53,113 bases of DNA from JASLDZ01 sp964242895 (lineage in GTDB: Bacteria; Pseudomonadota; Alphaproteobacteria; Caulobacterales; Caulobacteraceae). The stretch covers positions 1 through 53,113 of the forward strand of contig CAXTBN010000011.1 in assembly GCA_964242895.1 (NCBI GenBank), read 5' to 3'. Positions 1 through 7,474 of the stretch are shown one piece after another. The stretch's first letter is position 1. Each line of letters starts with the position of its first letter. The position numbers and the translations under genes were made by a program. The notes under the pieces are model-generated. The model did no database searches, was not told the origin of the DNA, and saw nothing but the letters and a program-made list of their open reading frames with translations.

Positions 1-1
1 G

Positions 2-127
2 GGCGGCCCCGGCTCGCCGCCGGCCATCCTGCCGTCCGGGCCGGGCACGGCGCCCGCGCCGCGGCCGGGCGCGGCCTCGGACGGGCCGACGTCGCAGCTC
101 ACCGAGATCTCCTTCTCGCGCGCCTGA
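2..127 (+). CDS. C-terminal end of an unidentified protein (partial)
   Basis: The frame is open from the first base to a TGA at 125-127 and gives about 41 residues rich in Gly, Pro and Ala, ending in LTEISFSRA. The body of the protein lies outside the window. The low-complexity tail matches no family I know. The stop lies 31 bases before modE on the same strand, so the two could be cotranscribed. The reading frame could also be chance in such GC-rich DNA. Confidence 0.35.
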   Translation, partial: GGPGSPPAILPSGPGTAPAPRPGAASDGPTSQLTEISFSRA

Positions 128-158
128 CGGCGGGGGCGTCGGTCGTCCGGGCGCCCGC

Positions 159-956
159 GTGACGGAGCCGCCGCTGCGCTCGCGGTTTGTCCTGGAGCAC
201 GGTCCGACAGCGCGGGTCGGCGTCGAAAGGATGCAGCTCCTCGAGGCCATCGCGGCGCAGGGCTCGATCACGGGCGGCGCGAAGGCGGTGGGGCTGAGCT
301 ATCGCGGCGCCTGGGATGCGGTGCAGGCGCTGAACGGCCTGTTCGCCCGGCCGCTGGTGGAGGCGCAGGTGGGCGGGCGCGACGGCGGCGTCGCCACCGT
401 CACGGCCGCCGGACAGGCCCTGATCCTCGCCTTCCGCCGCATCGACCGCGAGCTGGCGCACGTCACCGCCCAGCTCGATCAGCACCTCGCCACGGGCGAA
501 CCGCTCGACCGGCTCTCCTGGAGGCTCGGCATGAAGACCAGCGCGCGAAACACCCTGGCCGGCGTGGTCGAGCGGGTCACGCCCGGCGCGGTGAACAGCG
601 AGGTGACGCTGCGGCTGGCCGACGGGCTCGAGATGATCTCCGTGGTGACGCGCACCAGCGTCGAGGAGCTCGGCCTCGCGCCGGGCCGCGAGGCCTTCGC
701 CCTCGTAAAGGCGAGCTTCGTCATCCTGGCGCCGGGGCGCGACGCGCTGCGCACCTCGGCACGCAACCGCCTGCCGGGCGTGGTGGTGGAGCATCGCGAG
801 GGGGCGGTGAACGACGAGGTGGTGCTGGAGCTCGCGGGCGGCGTGCGCCTCACAGCCACGGTCACGCGCGGCAGCGGCGAGGCGCTCGGCTTCGCGGTCG
901 GCTCGCCCGCGCAGGCGCTGATCAAGGCCAGCCACGTCATCGTGGCGGTGGACTGA
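159..956 (+). CDS. modE: ModE-type molybdate-responsive regulator
   Basis: The 265-residue product has the full ModE layout. Residues about 20-105 form a LysR-like winged helix (GSITGGAKAVGLSYRGAWDA). Two molybdate-binding TOBE/Mop domains follow at about 127-190 and 197-262, each opening with TSARN. ModE proteins bind molybdate through the paired Mop domains and then repress the molybdate transporter. The length equals the family norm. The start is GTG with no clear ribosome binding site. The gene converges on modC with only 4 bp between the stops. I could not see the palindromic ModE box before modB, so local autoregulation of the locus is inferred from family knowledge. Confidence 0.93.
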   Translation: MTEPPLRSRFVLEHGPTARVGVERMQLLEAIAAQGSITGGAKAVGLSYRGAWDAVQALNGLFARPLVEAQVGGRDGGVATVTAAGQALILAFRRIDRELAHVTAQLDQHLATGEPLDRLSWRLGMKTSARNTLAGVVERVTPGAVNSEVTLRLADGLEMISVVTRTSVEELGLAPGREAFALVKASFVILAPGRDALRTSARNRLPGVVVEHREGAVNDEVVLELAGGVRLTATVTRGSGEALGFAVGSPAQALIKASHVIVAVD

Positions 957-960
957 GCCG

Positions 961-1689
961 TCAGGCGAAGCCCGCGCGCAGGGCCGCTCCGGCGAGCCGT
1001 CGCATTTCGTCCGGCGCCAGGGCGTCCAGGCGGGCATCTTCATCCGACGGCTCCGGGACTTGCGCGACCCGACCCGCATCCAGGCGCAGGACGCGGTCGG
1101 CGACGCGGGCCACCTCGGCGCCGTCGTGGCTGACGTAGATCACCGGGATCGCCAGCCCCGCCAGCACGGCCCGCAGCTCCGGCAGGAGCTCGGCCTTGGT
1201 GTCGGCGTCCACGCCGGACAGGGGCTCGTCCAACAGCAGCAGGCGCGGCCCGCACGCGAGCGCCCGCACCACCGCCACCCGCTGGCGCTCGCCGCCGGAG
1301 AGCCGCCCGGGCGCGCGGGGTAGGAGCGGGCCGACCCTTAGGAGTTCGACGGCGCGGTCCAGCTCTTCGCGCGGCCGTGCCGCGCGCCGCCAGCCGTAGC
1401 GGAGGTTCGCCTCGACGCTGAGGTGCGGCAGCAGCGCCGCATGCTGGAACACCAGCCCCACCGCGCGGCGGTGCGGGGGCGTGAACGTCCGGCCCTCCTG
1501 CCAGACCTCGCCCGACACGGCGACCCGGCCCTCCAGGCGCTCCAGCCCGGCCAGCGCGCGCAGCAGGGTGGACTTTCCGGCCCCGGACGGCCCGGTCAGC
1601 GCGGTGACCTCGCCGGCCTGCGCCTGCAGAGCAGCGTCGAGCATCAGCGCGCCGCGCCGTCCGGCGAGCCTTGCCTCCAGCCCGCTCAC
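961..1689 (-). CDS. modC: Molybdate ABC transporter ATPase ModC, short form
   Basis: This ABC ATPase has Walker A GPSGAGKST at residues 33-41, signature LSGGERQR and Walker B LLLLDEP, followed by a switch His in VSHD. It powers molybdate uptake through ModB. The GTG start overlaps the modB stop by four bases (GTGA), so translation is coupled. The protein has 242 residues, whereas typical ModC has about 350 because of a C-terminal Mop/TOBE domain. That domain is absent here: after the ATPase core there is only a short Asp/Glu/Arg-rich tail. The identification as molybdate-specific rests on modE and modB beside it. Confidence 0.9.
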   Translation of the reverse strand: MSGLEARLAGRRGALMLDAALQAQAGEVTALTGPSGAGKSTLLRALAGLERLEGRVAVSGEVWQEGRTFTPPHRRAVGLVFQHAALLPHLSVEANLRYGWRRAARPREELDRAVELLRVGPLLPRAPGRLSGGERQRVAVVRALACGPRLLLLDEPLSGVDADTKAELLPELRAVLAGLAIPVIYVSHDGAEVARVADRVLRLDAGRVAQVPEPSDEDARLDALAPDEMRRLAGAALRAGFA

Positions 1690-2351
1690 GCCGCCACGCG
1701 GCCGAACCGGCGGTCGATCAGCAGCAGGGCCAGGAGCGCCAGGAAGGCGAACAGCGCGAGGCCGCCGGCGAGCTGGTGGGCGGGGCCGAACTGCAGCGCC
1801 TCCACCAGCTGGTAGATGCGGATGGAGACCACCTCCGTCTTGCCCGGCACGCCGCCGCCGATCATCAGCACCACGCCGAACTCGCCGACCGTATGCGCGA
1901 ACACGAGCACCGCCGCCGACAGGAAGCCCCGGCGCGCCAGGGGCGCAGCGACCGTCAGGAAGGCGTCGACGGGGCCGGCGCGCAGGGTGGCGGCGGCCTC
2001 CATCGGCTCGCGCCCGACCGCCTCGAAAGCCGTACGCAGCGGCTGCACGGCGAAGGGCAGGGAGTAGGCGAGGCTGCCGATCACCAAGCCCGTGAAGGTG
2101 AAGGCGAGCGTTCGCACGCCGAAGGCGTGGAGCGGGATCATCAGCGGACTGTCGGGCCCGAGCGCCACCAGCAGGTAGAAGCCCAGCACCGTCGGCGGCA
2201 GCACCAGGGGCAGGCTGGTCAGCGCCGCCACCGCCTCCTTCCACCAGCCGCCGCCCTGCGCCAGCCACCAGGCCAGCGGCGTCGCCAGGAGGAGCAGCAG
2301 CACGGTGGTGACGGCGGCCAGCGCGACGGTGACGCGCACCACCTCCCACAT
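1686..2351 (-). CDS. modB: Molybdate ABC transporter permease ModB
   Basis: A 221-residue inner-membrane permease with five to six hydrophobic segments. The EAA loop that docks the ATPase is present (EAAATLRAGPVDAFLTVAAP), and so is the ModB-typical HTVGEFGVVLMIGG stretch. The length matches the family (about 225). The ATG at 2351 is chosen because the protein then begins directly with the first transmembrane segment (MWEVVRVTVALAAV). The longer upstream frame is a shadow that runs into the pst promoter region. ModB normally follows modA, but here its upstream neighbour is the divergent pstS and no periplasmic molybdate-binding protein is encoded in the window. Confidence 0.93.
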   Translation of the reverse strand: MWEVVRVTVALAAVTTVLLLLLATPLAWWLAQGGGWWKEAVAALTSLPLVLPPTVLGFYLLVALGPDSPLMIPLHAFGVRTLAFTFTGLVIGSLAYSLPFAVQPLRTAFEAVGREPMEAAATLRAGPVDAFLTVAAPLARRGFLSAAVLVFAHTVGEFGVVLMIGGGVPGKTEVVSIRIYQLVEALQFGPAHQLAGGLALFAFLALLALLLIDRRFGRVAA

Positions 2352-2452
2352 GTCAGGGCGCGGAACGGTGGCGGGCGAAGGGCATTGCGGCGGGAGTATC
2401 GCGGTGGCGGCGGCGTCGTAAAGCCGGACTGCATGTCCCTTGCTCCCCGCCG

Positions 2453-2470
2453 GTGTCACAAAACGATGAC
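2453..2470 (+). promoter_or_regulatory. Possible PHO box upstream of pstS
   Basis: Two 7-base half-sites (GTGTCAC and CGATGAC) are separated by AAAA, about 62 bases before the pstS start. The layout is that of a PhoB box, in which two CTGTCAT-like repeats flank an A-rich 4-base spacer. The first half-site fits well and the second poorly. Control of pst operons by PhoB under phosphate starvation is general knowledge; its use here is inferred. Confidence 0.35.
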
Positions 2471-2531
2471 CCCGTTCGGCTAAGTCGCCCTCATCGTCGA
2501 CGCGGGTCCGCGTCCGCACACCGGAGCCTCC

Positions 2532-3578
2532 ATGCTGAAGCCCTTCGCCGCCGCCTTGGCCGCGACGCTCACCGTCGCCGGCTCGGCCCCCAGCGCGGCC
2601 TGGGCCGCCGCCTCCATCTCGGGCGCCGGCGCCACCGCGCCCGCCCCGATCTACGCGAAGTGGGCGGAGGCGTACCGGGCGCAGTCGGGCGCGACGCTCA
2701 ACTATCAGGCGATCGGCTCCGGGGGAGGGATCAAGCAGATCCAGGCCAAGACCGTGCAGTTCGGCGCCTCCGACAAGCCGCTGAAGCCCGACCAGCTCGG
2801 CCCGCTGTTCCAGTTCCCGACCGTGGTGCTGGGCGTGGTGCCCGTGGTGAACCTGCCGGGCGTCCAGCCCGGCCAGCTGAAGCTGACCGGGCCGGTGCTG
2901 GCCGACATCTTCCTGGGCAAGATCAAGCGCTGGGGCGACCCGGCGGTGGCCAACCTCAACCGGGGTCTCCGCCTGCCGAACCTGCCGATCACGGTGGTGC
3001 ACCGGTCGGACGGCTCGGGCACGAGCTTCCTCTACACCACCTATCTGGCGGCCAAGTCGCCCGAGTGGGCGCAGAAGGTGGGCGCCAACGACGCGGTGCA
3101 GTGGCCGACCGGGCAGGGCGGCAAGGGCAACGACGGCGTGGCCGCCTTCGTGCGCCAGACGCCGGGCTCGATCGGCTACGTCGAGTACACCTTCGCCCGC
3201 GCCAACAAGCTCGAGCACGTGTCGCTCGCCAACCGCCAGAACCAGTTCGTGGAGCCGACCGCGCAGAGCTTCTCGGCCGCCGCCGCCCACGCCGACTGGG
3301 CGCACGCGCCCAGCTACTACCAGCTCCTGATCGACCAGCCGGGCGGAGGCGTGTGGCCGATCTCGGGCGCGACCTTCATCCTGGTGCAGAAGAACCAGGA
3401 GAACGCGGCCAACGGGGCCGAGGTGCTGAAGTTCTTCGACTGGGCCTACAAGAACGGCGACGCCATGGCGCAGCAGCTGGATTATATCCCGCTGCCCGCC
3501 CCGGTGAAGGCGCAGGTGCGCAAGGCCTGGGCGACGCAGGTGACGTCCGGCGGCAAGCCCGTGTACGTCTCGCGCTGA
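2532..3578 (+). CDS. pstS: Phosphate-binding periplasmic protein PstS
   Basis: The 348-residue precursor has a Sec signal peptide (about residues 1-25, ending SAAWA). It then shows the PstS core: ISGAGATAPAPIYAKWAEAY at the N terminus of the mature protein, the phosphate-loop segment GSGGGIKQI, and HRSDGSGTSFLYTTYL in the middle. It captures phosphate in the periplasm for PstCAB. The ATG is preceded by GGAG at good spacing. It is the first gene of a pstS-C-A-B run on one strand and probably carries the operon promoter upstream. Confidence 0.97.
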   Translation: MLKPFAAALAATLTVAGSAPSAAWAAASISGAGATAPAPIYAKWAEAYRAQSGATLNYQAIGSGGGIKQIQAKTVQFGASDKPLKPDQLGPLFQFPTVVLGVVPVVNLPGVQPGQLKLTGPVLADIFLGKIKRWGDPAVANLNRGLRLPNLPITVVHRSDGSGTSFLYTTYLAAKSPEWAQKVGANDAVQWPTGQGGKGNDGVAAFVRQTPGSIGYVEYTFARANKLEHVSLANRQNQFVEPTAQSFSAAAAHADWAHAPSYYQLLIDQPGGGVWPISGATFILVQKNQENAANGAEVLKFFDWAYKNGDAMAQQLDYIPLPAPVKAQVRKAWATQVTSGGKPVYVSR

Positions 3579-3630
3579 CGAAGCCTGCGGCGGCGCGGAC
3601 CTCTCCGCTGCGCCGCTGACGGACCCCTGC

Positions 3631-4611
3631 ATGGCCAGCGTGACCCTTCCCGCAGCGGCGACGGCCGCCCCTCGCGCCGCGCGGAGCCCGCGGCCGGCCG
3701 GGGCGGCGTTCGACCCGATCTTCGGCGGCCTGTGCTTCGGCGCGGCCACCTTCGTGCTCTGCGCGGTGGGCGGCATCGTGGTGTCGCTGGTGATCGGGGG
3801 CTGGCCGGCCCTGTCGAAGTTCGGCCTGAGCTTCTTCACGTCGACGACCTGGAACCCCGTGACGGAGGTCTACGGCGGCGCCGGCCCCATCGTGGGCACC
3901 CTGGTGACCGCCGCGCTGGCCCTGGTCTTCGCCCTGCCGGTCGCCTTCGGCGTGGCGGTGTTCCTGACCGAGTTCTGCCCGCGGCCCCTCCGCCGCCCGA
4001 TCGGGATCGCCGTGGAGCTGCTCGCGGGTGTGCCCTCCATCGTCTACGGCATGTGGGGGCTGTTCGTGTTCGCGCCCCTGTTCGCGCAGTGGGTGGAGCT
4101 GCCGCTGATGAGCGCCGCCCCGCCCGGCTCGATCTGGGAGAAGCTGTTCACGGGCGTGCCCAACGGCTCGGGCATCCTCACCGCCTCGCTGATCCTGGCG
4201 ATCATGATCCTGCCGTTCATCGCCGCCACCATGCGCGAGCTGTTCCTGACCGTGCCGGCCAAGGTGCGCGAGAGCGCTTACGGCGTCGGCGCGACGCCCT
4301 TCGAGGTGGTGCGCGCGGTGACGCTGCCGTACGTGCGGCGCTCGGCGATCGGGGCGGTGATGCTGGGGCTGGGACGCGCGCTGGGCGAGACCATGGCGGT
4401 GACCTTCGTCATCGGGAACAGCCACGGCTTCCCGCAAGGGCTGTTCGACGCCGGCTCGACCATCTCCTCGACCATCGCCAACGAGTTCGCCGAGGCCTCC
4501 ACCGACATGCACAGCTCGGCGCTGATCGCGCTCGGACTGGTGCTGTTCGTGATCACCTTCATCGTGCTGGGCTTCGCGCGCGCGCTGCTGGGCCGCGAGG
4601 TCAAGGTCTGA
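3631..4611 (+). CDS. pstC: Phosphate ABC transporter permease PstC
   Basis: A 326-residue permease with about six membrane segments. It has the PstC hallmarks: GVPSIVYGMWGLFVFAP, and an EAA-like loop around RESAYGVGATPFEVVRAVTL followed by GRALGETMAVTFVIGN. It forms the phosphate channel together with PstA. The N terminus carries about 25 Ala/Pro/Arg-rich residues before the first membrane helix. Its stop overlaps the pstA start by one base (TGATG), which fits an operon. Confidence 0.96.
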   Translation: MASVTLPAAATAAPRAARSPRPAGAAFDPIFGGLCFGAATFVLCAVGGIVVSLVIGGWPALSKFGLSFFTSTTWNPVTEVYGGAGPIVGTLVTAALALVFALPVAFGVAVFLTEFCPRPLRRPIGIAVELLAGVPSIVYGMWGLFVFAPLFAQWVELPLMSAAPPGSIWEKLFTGVPNGSGILTASLILAIMILPFIAATMRELFLTVPAKVRESAYGVGATPFEVVRAVTLPYVRRSAIGAVMLGLGRALGETMAVTFVIGNSHGFPQGLFDAGSTISSTIANEFAEASTDMHSSALIALGLVLFVITFIVLGFARALLGREVKV

Positions 4612-5462
4612 TGGCCGCGTTGCTCGACCGCCGAGCCCTGCGCAAGGGCGCCAACGGGCTGTTCGTGGCCTTCTGCACGCTGGCGACGCTTCTGGCGCTC
4701 GGCGCGCTCGTCGCGATCCTGTGGTCCCTGGCGAGCCAGGGGATCGGCGGCCTGAACCTGGCGGTCTTCACGCAGGACACGCCGGCGCCCGGCTCGCCGG
4801 GCGGCCTGCGCAACGCGCTCGTGGGCTCTGTGCTGATGTGCGTGGCCGCCATGGTGCTGGCGGTGTTCGTGGGCCTCCTGGCCGGGACGTGGCTTGCCGA
4901 GTACGCCGGCTCCAGCCGCTACGGATCGCTCGTCCGGTTCGTCAACGACGTGCTGCTGTCGGCGCCGTCGATCCTGATCGGCCTGTTCGTCTACGAGATC
5001 GCGGTGAAGCCGCTGCACGGCTTCTCGGGCTGGGCCGGCGCGCTCGCCCTGGCGCTGATCGCCATCCCCGTGGTGACCCGCACCACCGAGGACGTGCTGA
5101 AGCTGCAGTCGCGCCAGCTGCGCGAGTCGGGCATGGCGCTGGGCACGCCGCAGTGGAGCGTGATCCGCGCCATCCTGTGGAAGGCGGCCAGCGGCGGCAT
5201 CCTCACCGGCGCGCTGCTGGCCTTCGCGCGCATCTCGGGCGAGACGGCGCCGCTGCTCTTCACCTCGCTGAACAACCAGTTCTTCAGCCTGGACATGGGC
5301 AAGCCGATCGCCAACCTGCCCGTGGTGATCTTCAACTACGCCCTGTCGGCCTACGACGACTGGCGTCGACTGGCCTGGGTGGGCGCGCTCGTCATCGCCG
5401 CGGCCGTCCTCGCCATCAACGTGGCCGTCCGCACCCTCGCCCGTGAGAAACGCCGGCCGTGA
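4611..5462 (+). CDS. pstA: Phosphate ABC transporter permease PstA
   Basis: A 283-residue permease, the partner of PstC. Recognisable PstA segments are LSAPSILIGLFVYE, RTTEDVLKLQSRQLRESGMA (the ATPase-docking loop) and ARISGETAPLLFTSLNNQF near the C terminus. Length and hydrophobic profile (six helices) match the family. It begins inside the pstC stop and ends in a GTGA overlap with pstB, so the three genes are almost certainly cotranslated. Confidence 0.96.
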   Translation: MAALLDRRALRKGANGLFVAFCTLATLLALGALVAILWSLASQGIGGLNLAVFTQDTPAPGSPGGLRNALVGSVLMCVAAMVLAVFVGLLAGTWLAEYAGSSRYGSLVRFVNDVLLSAPSILIGLFVYEIAVKPLHGFSGWAGALALALIAIPVVTRTTEDVLKLQSRQLRESGMALGTPQWSVIRAILWKAASGGILTGALLAFARISGETAPLLFTSLNNQFFSLDMGKPIANLPVVIFNYALSAYDDWRRLAWVGALVIAAAVLAINVAVRTLAREKRRP

Positions 5463-6340
5463 GCCAGACCGTGACCCCCGCCGACAAGATCACGGCCACC
5501 TCGCCGCGCGCCACCGTGGCGGCCGCGACGCCCGTCACCGCCGAGACGATGGTGTTCGAGCACCACGCCGAGCCCGTCGACCCCGCCGAGATCAAGCTCG
5601 AGACCAAGGCGCTCGACTTCTTCTACGGCAAGAACCAGGCGCTCTACGGCGTGGACCTGCAGTTCCGGCGCAACGGCATCACCGCGCTGATGGGGCCGTC
5701 GGGCTGCGGCAAGTCCACGCTGCTGCGCGTGCTGAACCGCATCTACGCGCTCTATCCGGGCCAGCGCGCCGCGGGCGAGGTGCTGCTCGACGGCGAGAAC
5801 ACCCTGGCTCGCGGCGTCGATCCCGCGCAGCTGCGCTCGCGCGTCGGCATGGTGTTCCAGCAGCCCACGCCGTTCCCCATGTCGATCTACGACAATGTCG
5901 CCTTCGGCGTGCGCCTCTACGAGCGGCTCTCCAAGGCCGACATGGACGCGCGGGTGGAGGAGAGCCTGCGCCGCTCCGCCCTGTGGGACGAGGTGAAGGA
6001 CAAGCTCTCGACCAGCGGCCAGGGCCTGTCAGGCGGCCAGCAGCAGCGTCTGTGCGTGGCGCGCGGTGTCGCGGTGCGGCCCGAGGTGCTGCTGCTCGAC
6101 GAGCCGGCCAGCGCGCTGGACCCGATCTCCACCGCCAAGCTGGAGGAGACGCTGGTGGAGCTGAAGCGCGACCTCACCATCGTCATCGTCACGCACAACC
6201 TGCAGCAGGCCGCGCGCATCAGCGACAACGCCGCCTTCATGTTCCTGGGCCGGCTGATCGAGTTCGCGCGCACCGACCGCCTGTTCGACACGCCCCGCTG
6301 CCGCCGCACCGCCGACTACATCACCGGCCGCTTCGGCTGA
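5459..6340 (+). CDS. pstB: Phosphate ABC transporter ATPase PstB
   Basis: The ATPase of the phosphate importer. Walker A GPSGCGKST is at residues 79-87, the signature is LSGGQQQRLCVARG, Walker B is VLLLDEPASALDP, and the switch is THNLQQAARISD, all typical of PstB. At 293 residues it exceeds the usual 250-260 because of a roughly 45-residue, Thr/Ala-rich N-terminal extension before the ABC domain. The GTG at 5459 overlaps the pstA stop; a later in-frame ATG (residue 31) could be the true start and would remove most of the extension. No phoU or phoB follows; the next gene is a sulfate-binding protein. Confidence 0.95.
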   Translation: MSQTVTPADKITATSPRATVAAATPVTAETMVFEHHAEPVDPAEIKLETKALDFFYGKNQALYGVDLQFRRNGITALMGPSGCGKSTLLRVLNRIYALYPGQRAAGEVLLDGENTLARGVDPAQLRSRVGMVFQQPTPFPMSIYDNVAFGVRLYERLSKADMDARVEESLRRSALWDEVKDKLSTSGQGLSGGQQQRLCVARGVAVRPEVLLLDEPASALDPISTAKLEETLVELKRDLTIVIVTHNLQQAARISDNAAFMFLGRLIEFARTDRLFDTPRCRRTADYITGRFG

Positions 6341-6448
6341 CGGGGCCGCCCGCCTTGCAGAAAAGCTGATGGAGCGCGGCCGCCCTCTGCCTTGTGGGGA
6401 ACCGCCCGGACCCTAGCCTCGCTGATGCTGAACAGGGGAGCGGATCGA

Positions 6449-7474
6449 ATGACGCAGGACGGCTTCACGCGGCGCGGCGCGGGCGCAGGGGTCCTGGCCT
6501 GGACCGCCGCCGGCGCCGCGCGCGCAGCTCCCCCTGCACCGGTCAAGCTGCTCAACGTGAGCTTCGATCCCACGCGCGAGCTTTACGCCGACATAGACCG
6601 AGCGTTCGCGGAGGACTGGCGGCGCCGCACGGGCGGGGCGATCACCGTCGACCAGAGCCACGGCGGCTCGGGCAAGCAGGCCCGGGCGGTGCTGGACGGG
6701 CTGGAGGCCGACGTCGTCACCCTGGCGCTGGCCTACGACATCGACGTGCTGGCCGAGCGCGGCAAGCTCTTGCCGGCGGACTGGCGGCGGCGGCTGCCGA
6801 ACAACTCGACGCCATACCTCTCCACGATCGTGTTCCTGGTGCGCAAGGGCAATCCGAAGGCCATCCGCGGCTGGGGCGACCTCGTGAAATCGGGCGTGAG
6901 CGTGATCGCGTCCAACCCGAAGACCTCGGGCGGCGCGCGCTGGGCCTACCTGGCCGCCTTCGGCGCCGCGCAGCGTGCGGGCGGTGGCGACCCGGCCAAG
7001 GGCGAGGCCTACGTGCGCGCGCTCTACAGGAACGTGCCCGTGCTCGACTCGGGCGCGCGCGGCTCCACGGTCAGCTTCGCGCAGCGGGGACTCGGCGACG
7101 TGCTGGTGTCGTGGGAGTCGGAGGCGCACCAGGCGCTGGAAGAGTTCGGCGCGGACAAGTTCGAGATCGTCACCCCGTCCGTGTCGATCCGTTGCGAGCC
7201 GCCCGTCGCCGTGGTGGACAAGAACGTCGACAAGCACGGCGTGCGCGCCGCGGCCGAGGCCTACCTGCAGTTCCTCTACACGCCCGCCGCGCAGGACATC
7301 ATCGCGCGGCGCTTCTACCGCCCGATCCGCCCGGAGGCCCTGGCCAAGGCTGGCGCGCGCTTCCCGCGGATGGAGACCTTCACCGTCGAGGGCGTGTTCG
7401 GCGGCTGGGCCAAGGCGCAGGCCACGCACTTCGCCGACGGTGGCGTGTTCGACCGCGTGTACCGGCGAGCGTGA
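6449..7474 (+). CDS. Sulfate/thiosulfate-binding periplasmic protein
   Basis: A 341-residue solute-binding protein of the Sbp/CysP family. Signature segments are LLNVSFDPTRELYADID at the mature N terminus, QSHGGSGKQARAVLDGLEAD, and PKTSGGARWAYLAA. The start at 6449 is set by a strong ribosome binding site (AGGGGAG) and gives a leader with TRRGAGAGVLAW, which resembles a Tat signal, unusual for a family normally exported by Sec. It captures sulfate or thiosulfate for the downstream permease. Sbp and CysP cannot be told apart by eye. Its stop overlaps the permease start by four bases. Confidence 0.94.
   Translation: MTQDGFTRRGAGAGVLAWTAAGAARAAPPAPVKLLNVSFDPTRELYADIDRAFAEDWRRRTGGAITVDQSHGGSGKQARAVLDGLEADVVTLALAYDIDVLAERGKLLPADWRRRLPNNSTPYLSTIVFLVRKGNPKAIRGWGDLVKSGVSVIASNPKTSGGARWAYLAAFGAAQRAGGGDPAKGEAYVRALYRNVPVLDSGARGSTVSFAQRGLGDVLVSWESEAHQALEEFGADKFEIVTPSVSIRCEPPVAVVDKNVDKHGVRAAAEAYLQFLYTPAAQDIIARRFYRPIRPEALAKAGARFPRMETFTVEGVFGGWAKAQATHFADGGVFDRVYRRA

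Noticed and set aside
2352..3839. Long minus-strand extension of modB across pstS
   Set aside because: Only the last 221 residues resemble a permease; the rest is antisense to pstS and lacks motifs. The ATG at 2351 gives a normal ModB.
3732..4610. Upstream extension of pstA inside pstC
   Set aside because: The translation is Arg-rich nonsense in another frame of pstC; PstA homology begins at the ATG at 4611.
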